64,000 bases of DNA from Austropuccinia psidii (Eukaryota > Basidiomycota > Pucciniomycetes > Pucciniales > Sphaerophragmiaceae). The stretch covers positions 1,584,001 through 1,648,000 of the forward strand of contig JALGQZ010000017.1 of NCBI GenBank assembly GCA_023105745.1. Direction: 5' to 3'. Under the pieces are notes generated by a model, which searched no databases, was not told the origin of the DNA, and saw only the letters and a list, made by a program, of their open reading frames with translations. Made by a program: the position numbers and the translations under genes. The first letter of the stretch is position 1, and each line of letters starts with the position of its first letter. Shown here piece by piece: positions 59,033 to 64,000 of the stretch.

Positions 59033-59423
59033 CTAGAAAAAAAAAATTATAAAAGAGAAAAATTATTTTTTTATACTTTTTAAAATATTTTTAAAGATTT
59101 TTTATAAGTTTTATATTTTTTAATATTAAAAAAATTATTCTTTTTAAAGAAAAAAAATTAAAATTTAAGATTTTGAATAAAAATTAATTCAGAGTAACTC
59201 AAAGAATAATTTTATAAGTTTTTGGATGTGAAAAAGCCACGTGTAAAAACAATATAAAATTACACCAAATTCCTCAATGAAAAAGATTTTAAAACAATTT
59301 CAAAAATAAAAATATTTTAACTTCAAATTGAAAGAAAAAAATTAATTAAATTAATATATTTTATAGCTTAAAAATATGTTAATTAGGGGTACAAGGTTCA
59401 AAAAACACAGCCAGGCCCCCAAA

Positions 59424-61344
59424 TGTAAGATGTGACTATGAAACTGATGATAATATTACTATTTATCAACAGTACTATGTCTGTTCTTATGAAATATAAT
59501 AATAAAGAATTATTATAACCACAATTAAATAATTATAAAATTATTTCTTTCACGTGTTATACACTACTAGTGATTATAACAGTGAGCAGTAATTGTCTAC
59601 AAGAATCAATTACAAGAAGAATTTAATAATAAAAACTTCTTTTATTAAAACAATAAATTATTTTAATATATAATTATCTTTTACAAGAATAATTATAAAG
59701 ATAATTGTTGAAGAAAACTATTACTAGAGAAAAACTTTAAGAATTAAAGATAAATGACTCACTAATACTCCAAAGAACTTATTGATAGATAAGAGTAGAG
59801 AAATTTGACGTGGAATTGTGGATTTAAGGGATCAAAAGGATTTATAACAGTATTACAACAATATATAGTTGGATTCTTTGATTTAACGTCTTTCTGATTG
59901 ATTCTGAAAGATTTAAAACACTTAAGAATAGCTGGAACTAATACTTACTTGTTGGTAATAATGATTTAATAAATTGATAAGATGATTCTTGGAAAAAACA
60001 GCAAGAGAAGGCCTCTTTTGAGTCAACAACAGCTCACAGAAGCGTGCCATTGAGCAAACTGAAAAACCAGTGAAGGAGAAAACAATGAACCCTTTTGGAT
60101 TATTGCTTGCATCATCAGTTGTCACGTAAGATTATCATAATTACTTAATTAATGCTTTTATGTGACTACCAACCCCAATATGGTTAAGAATAAAAAGAGT
60201 AACACTTGTAAATCTTCTTTTATTCTAAAATAATCATTTATTTCTCAAAGTTATCAATGTTATTGCCAATTTCATCACAGATTGTAATTACTGTGAATTT
60301 TTGAAGATTCAGTGTTTCATGTAGAATAACCAAAAATGGACTGTAAGTAAAACTTTGAATTTTACTAGTAAAACTGTAATTATTTTTGGTTTTACCATAG
60401 ATAATACAATTCTTCTTGAGTCCTGAAAGATTCAGAAAGATTCATTAAGAATTGTATTTTTAATGAATTTTTGAAGTTCTTACCTCATTTCTACATAGAA
60501 TTGCAAATAGCAGTGTTTTGCTGGTTGCTATGAGGTAAATCAATGAATATGGGTCCCAAAAGGGTTTTAATTACTCTTTTGGGGCTTATCCATGGAAAGT
60601 CATTAGTAATTGACATGGTTACAGGAGTGTAAGTAGCTCATTACCTCCTTGGCACGTCAAAATAGCAGGTTATTTGCTATTTTCTGGTGTTTTACAGTAG
60701 TTGTAACTTGGTAACCAAGTTCCCAAAGAGTTTTAGTTTACCAATTGGGCCAAGATGAGCCATGGATCCATGCTCTGGAGCTATCCACGCCTCTGAGGCC
60801 TCAGAAGTTGGGTACCCTGGCTCTCTTTGATGTCTTTTGTCCCCCTTGCTTATTTTTTACATCAAAATAGTAATTTAAGCTTAAAGTGAGATATCCACTA
60901 TGGGTGTACCAAAAGTCCATGTAAGAATACCATTATATTAAGTGCCCAAAACATGCATAACACCATTCTTAGTGTATATGTAACATGGTATTTCTCACTT
61001 TCCCATTATTTTGGCTAAAAATCAAGAAAAACAAAAATTTTCACGGATCTTCTATGTGGTATTAATGATGTGGTATTGAAGTATTTTCCATTTTACCACC
61101 TCAAATACTTAAATTGAGCTTATTCACTCTATGGAGCTACCCTAGGTGAAATTTTGTGTAGACTCCAAATCTGGTCTTAAATCCATGGATTTACTTACTC
61201 AATAAAAAGTTATTCATCTTTTCTGAAATTGAAAATGATGAATTTTGGATATATGCATGACTTATGAGTTTTGCATAATTCAAAATTTCTTTTTAAGATA
61301 ATTGTGGCCTATTTGGGTATGTAAAATATACCTCAAGGCTCACA
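59424..61344 (-). repeat. Complete LTR shared by elements D (5') and E (3')
   Basis: 1,921 bases, equal to the LTRs of C. On the left it is followed by the primer-binding region and gag of D; on the right it directly abuts the 3' end of element E pol. Thus two bodies share one LTR. Confidence 0.9.
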
Positions 61345-64000
61345 TTAATGTCCACTGTCCAACCTCTTCACATCACTCAGATCAAGTAATTTAAAGCACA
61401 TTTATAGACATATTCAGGCTTGTGGCCTTCTTTCATGTCTAAATCTTCTTAAGAGTTTATCTGAGTCAGGTATTTCTGATTCTGCCATCCATTCATCTTC
61501 ATGTACTGGATTTCTATATCTGACAAGATATTCTCTTTGATTTTTACCCCTAAGTCTCCTTTCTTTAATGACTTTCTTTATCTTTTTGTCTTCATTCTGT
61601 TCCACAGGTGGTACAGTTAAAGGAGTTGGGTTCCTTAAAGGAAACAAATCTTTATCAGCTGGTTGATAAGGTTTTAACAAGCTGACTGGAAAGGTGGGGT
61701 GTTTTTTTTCTAATTCACCACTCAATTCCACTTGAACTGCATTGGTTCCATGTAAAGCAACAATAACAAAAGGTCCTACATAAGAATCTTCAGGTTTCTT
61801 TGGGCCTTTGATATTATTAAAATTCAAGGTTGTAACTAAAACTAAGTCCCCTACTTTGAAGTCTGGTACTTTATGACTCTTGTCCCACTTCTGTTTTGCA
61901 TAATCAAAAGCATCATCCATACTTGGCTTTGCATGATGTTTCACTTTATCAAGCATTATCTTGAAGCTGGAAGCTGTAGGATGAATGTCAATCAAGTCTT
62001 TCCTCAGTGTGTCTGCTGGGAGTCTTGGATTCCATCCTTTCTCTAACATAGCAGGAGTTTTTCCTATGGAAGAATGGACTGATGTCTTGTATGCCAATTC
62101 TAATGCAGTTATCAGAGTGCACCAGTCATTGGTAAAGCCATCTGAGTCTTTGAATTCTAATCCATAAGCACAAAATCTCCTGATCATGTCCTCTAAAGTT
62201 TGAATCATCCTCTCTGCTAGCCCATCTGTTTGAGGGTGATATGCTGTAGAGAATGATAACTTAGTCCCAAACAATCTATGAAGATTGGTCCAAAGTGCAG
62301 ATGTGAATTTGGGATCTCTGTCACTTATGATATTCTTAAATAATCCTGTATTAGAAATAACTCTACTCCATAAAAGAAGAGCTGTATCCATAACAGTGTC
62401 ATCTTTATGACATGGTAAGAATATGGGAGTTTTGCTATATCTGTCTACAATGACTAAGCAAGCATTATAACTTTTGTCACCACTTGGAGGAAGTGCTGTG
62501 ACCCAATCCATGTGAACAACTTCCCAAGGGGATTTTGGTTCTTGAAGATGGATCATCAATCCAAATTTCTCGCCTGTGCTCCTGTTTGCTTTCTGGCATC
62601 TATCACAGGTATGGCAATACTCAATGGTTTCTTTTCTCCAAGATGGCCACCATGCACAGTTCTTCACTTTTTCAAGTGTTCTGTGTTCTGACAGGTGTCC
62701 AGAGTAGATACTATCATGACATTCATGAAGAATGGTATTGATAAGTAATCTACTGCACAATGTCATAACACAAGAATGTTTTGTTCTGTGGTAAATGATC
62801 CCATCAAACAAGTGAAATCTTCCTTCAGAATAGGAATTTTTCCAAACTTCATCAAGTGCATTAACTAAAGATGTATCCTTGCAGTCTTTATCTAATAATG
62901 AAGTCAAGATATGGCAATTCTTGTCTTGCTTATAAGACTCTCTGACCTCTTCAAAGAATTCAGACCCAATATCAGTTATGTTAATTCCTTCAATGGGAAT
63001 CTGTGGTTCAGCTTCCAAAGGTACATAAGCTGGGTTATCAGGAGTGTTGGTTAAAGCCCATCTACTAAGTCCATCAGCATTCTTGCGAATGTTTCCTGCT
63101 TTATGAACTATAGTCATGTTTCCTCTATATTCTTGAATAGCTATTTGCCATCTCAACATATGTCTGTTGGGAGTTTTTATGTTAAGAAGTGACTTTACAG
63201 CATTACAGTCAGTTATCACTTCAAAAACTCTGCCATCAAAGTAATAGTGTAATTTCTCAATTCCCCATACCAAGCATAAGCCCTCCATTTGGCTTGCACC
63301 ATATCTGGCTTCTGTTGGTTTGATTTGTCTTGAGATATAACAAACTGGTCCTTCTGTAGGGTTGTCATCAATAATTTGGACTTGATGTAGGGCTGCCCCT
63401 AATCCATCTCCACATGCATCAATGTACAATTGAAAAGGAATATTCCAGTCAGGCATGAGGAGTAAAGGTGCTTCTGTAAGGCCTTTCTTTATCTTCTCAT
63501 AAGCTTTAATTCTCTCCTGTGTCATCTCAAATACAGTCTGTTGATCACAGATTCTATAGAGTGATTTGGCTAGAATTGCAAAGTCTTTCAAGTGTTGCCT
63601 ATAGTAACTAGCAAATCCAAGAAAAGACATCATTTCTTTTTTATTCTGGGGTATTGGCTTAAGTAGCACTGCTGCCACGTTATTCTTGTCAATACCCAAG
63701 CTCAAACCAGAAACAACATGTCCTAATGCTTTAAGTTCTTCAAAACCACCAAAGTTGCATTTCTTAAGTGAAATTTTCATATTTACTTCTGCAACTTTGT
63801 GGAGTACTTTTGCAAGTCTTTGAAGGTGCAAGGACCATGAGTCAGAACATATAATAATATCATCAATATGAATGATAAGCCATCCTTTAGACAATTCTGT
63901 GGGGAAGATGGTATTCATCATTCTTTGATAATGAGATGGAGCATTCTTAATGCCAAATGGCATTCTAAGATATTCATAAATACCACAGTGAGTGATAATT
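61345..64000 (-). mobile_element. Ty3/gypsy element E, 3' part (runs off the window)
   Basis: Same family as C and D, minus strand. The window ends in its RT. Between the pol end and the LTR the polypurine tract and about 70 bases are missing, so GGACATTAA joins TGTGAGCC directly. Confidence 0.85.
61414..64000 (-). CDS. Element E pol (RT to integrase), partial, open frame
   Basis: Uninterrupted from the window edge to the stop at 61414: 849 codons from [18 protein letters not shown] plus about 12 more at the edge. RT, RNase H ([16 protein letters not shown]), integrase zinc motif (CHTCDRCQ), catalytic [22 protein letters not shown] and [14 protein letters not shown], tail [12 protein letters not shown]. 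It keeps the base lost in C and D (HKDDTVMD). Two oddities: the catalytic YIDD reads HIDD, and there is an extra Gly in [10 protein letters not shown]. The Tyr to His change would be expected to harm RT, so an open frame does not mean activity. Confidence 0.85.
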   Translation of the reverse strand, partial: IITHCGIYEYLRMPFGIKNAPSHYQRMMNTIFPTELSKGWLIIHIDDIIICSDSWSLHLQRLAKVLHKVAEVNMKISLKKCNFGGFEELKALGHVVSGLSLGIDKNNVAAVLLKPIPQNKKEMMSFLGFASYYRQHLKDFAILAKSLYRICDQQTVFEMTQERIKAYEKIKKGLTEAPLLLMPDWNIPFQLYIDACGDGLGAALHQVQIIDDNPTEGPVCYISRQIKPTEARYGASQMEGLCLVWGIEKLHYYFDGRVFEVITDCNAVKSLLNIKTPNRHMLRWQIAIQEYRGNMTIVHKAGNIRKNADGLSRWALTNTPDNPAYVPLEAEPQIPIEGINITDIGSEFFEEVRESYKQDKNCHILTSLLDKDCKDTSLVNALDEVWKNSYSEGRFHLFDGIIYHRTKHSCVMTLCSRLLINTILHECHDSIYSGHLSEHRTLEKVKNCAWWPSWRKETIEYCHTCDRCQKANRSTGEKFGLMIHLQEPKSPWEVVHMDWVTALPPSGDKSYNACLVIVDRYSKTPIFLPCHKDDTVMDTALLLWSRVISNTGLFKNIISDRDPKFTSALWTNLHRLFGTKLSFSTAYHPQTDGLAERMIQTLEDMIRRFCAYGLEFKDSDGFTNDWCTLITALELAYKTSVHSSIGKTPAMLEKGWNPRLPADTLRKDLIDIHPTASSFKIMLDKVKHHAKPSMDDAFDYAKQKWDKSHKVPDFKVGDLVLVTTLNFNNIKGPKKPEDSYVGPFVIVALHGTNAVQVELSGELEKKHPTFPVSLLKPYQPADKDLFPLRNPTPLTVPPVEQNEDKKIKKVIKERRLRGKNQREYLVRYRNPVHEDEWMAESEIPDSDKLLRRFRHERRPQA

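Larger units (their letters stand above)
51675..61344 (-). mobile_element. Ty3/gypsy element D (3' LTR truncated)
   Basis: Same family as C in opposite orientation. Right-hand (5') LTR 59424-61344 is complete. The left-hand (3') LTR is cut to 51675-53088 by a deletion of about 0.55-0.6 kb that also removed the polypurine tract. The 5' LTR also serves as the 3' LTR of element E. Confidence 0.85.

Overview
The whole window is transposable-element DNA from a basidiomycete. No conventional host gene, rRNA, tRNA or CRISPR array could be supported. Several encoded proteins (one gag fragment, the Zn2Cys6-type protein and the main gypsy family) resemble, from memory, predicted proteins of rust fungi (Pucciniales), most closely Austropuccinia psidii, whose genome is very large, AT-rich and dominated by Ty3/gypsy elements. 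That assignment is an inference and has not been checked against a database. Genes have short introns with GT-AG borders. Many lines of evidence below come from splicing phases that close exactly.

Layout. (1) 476-21350 is one large (about 20.9 kb) DNA transposon of the CACTA/EnSpm (CMC) type. It has 46-bp terminal inverted repeats that begin CACCAGGGCG and a 3-bp target duplication (ACA). It sits inside an LTR, whose halves are 1-475 and 21351-21404. From left to right it carries a Tnp2-type transposase (-), an unknown disordered/coiled gene (+), a SNF2 helicase (-), a Zn2Cys6-type gene (+), a TET/JBP-type 2OG-Fe(II) dioxygenase (-) and an unknown multi-exon gene (-). It also holds two minisatellite arrays that share the core GCGTAAGGAT, and six copies of a dispersed palindrome. 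Four of the genes carry nonsense codons, all explicable by single C:G to T:A transitions; the dioxygenase reading frame is open. (2) 21351-30183 is the rest of gypsy element A (+), the host of the CACTA element. (3) 30184-33750 is the 5' part of gypsy element G (-), into which A inserted. (4) 33897-34416 is a gag fragment of a different, older gypsy element F (-). (5) 34417-40875 plus 51257-51674 is gypsy element B (+), inserted in F. (6) 40876-51256 is a complete gypsy element C (+), with 1,921-bp LTRs and a CAATG duplication, inside the pol gene of B. (7) 51675-64000 is a minus-strand tandem, D and E, of near relatives of C that share one LTR (59424-61344); it is also inside B pol and runs off the window.

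The least expected signal is in the gypsy elements. Families A, C/D and G each have a short upstream exon. Its 3' splice acceptor partner lies a few bases downstream of the gag start codon. Splicing removes the gag ATG and joins the upstream exon to a second long reading frame (here called ORF1), which lies in the +1 frame over the first ~760 bases of gag and ends at an equivalent position in all four copies. Element B shows the same pair of overlapping frames. This looks like an overprinted gene expressed from a spliced mRNA, with Gag-Pol made from the unspliced RNA.

How the parts work together: the DNA transposon groups a transposase with chromatin/DNA-modification enzymes (SNF2 remodeler and TET/JBP oxidase of methylcytosine), a plausible kit for coping with or altering methylated, silenced chromatin. 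The retroelements provide the nested landing pads. The inferred order of insertion is F, then G and B, then A (in G) and C and D/E (in B), then the CACTA element (in A).
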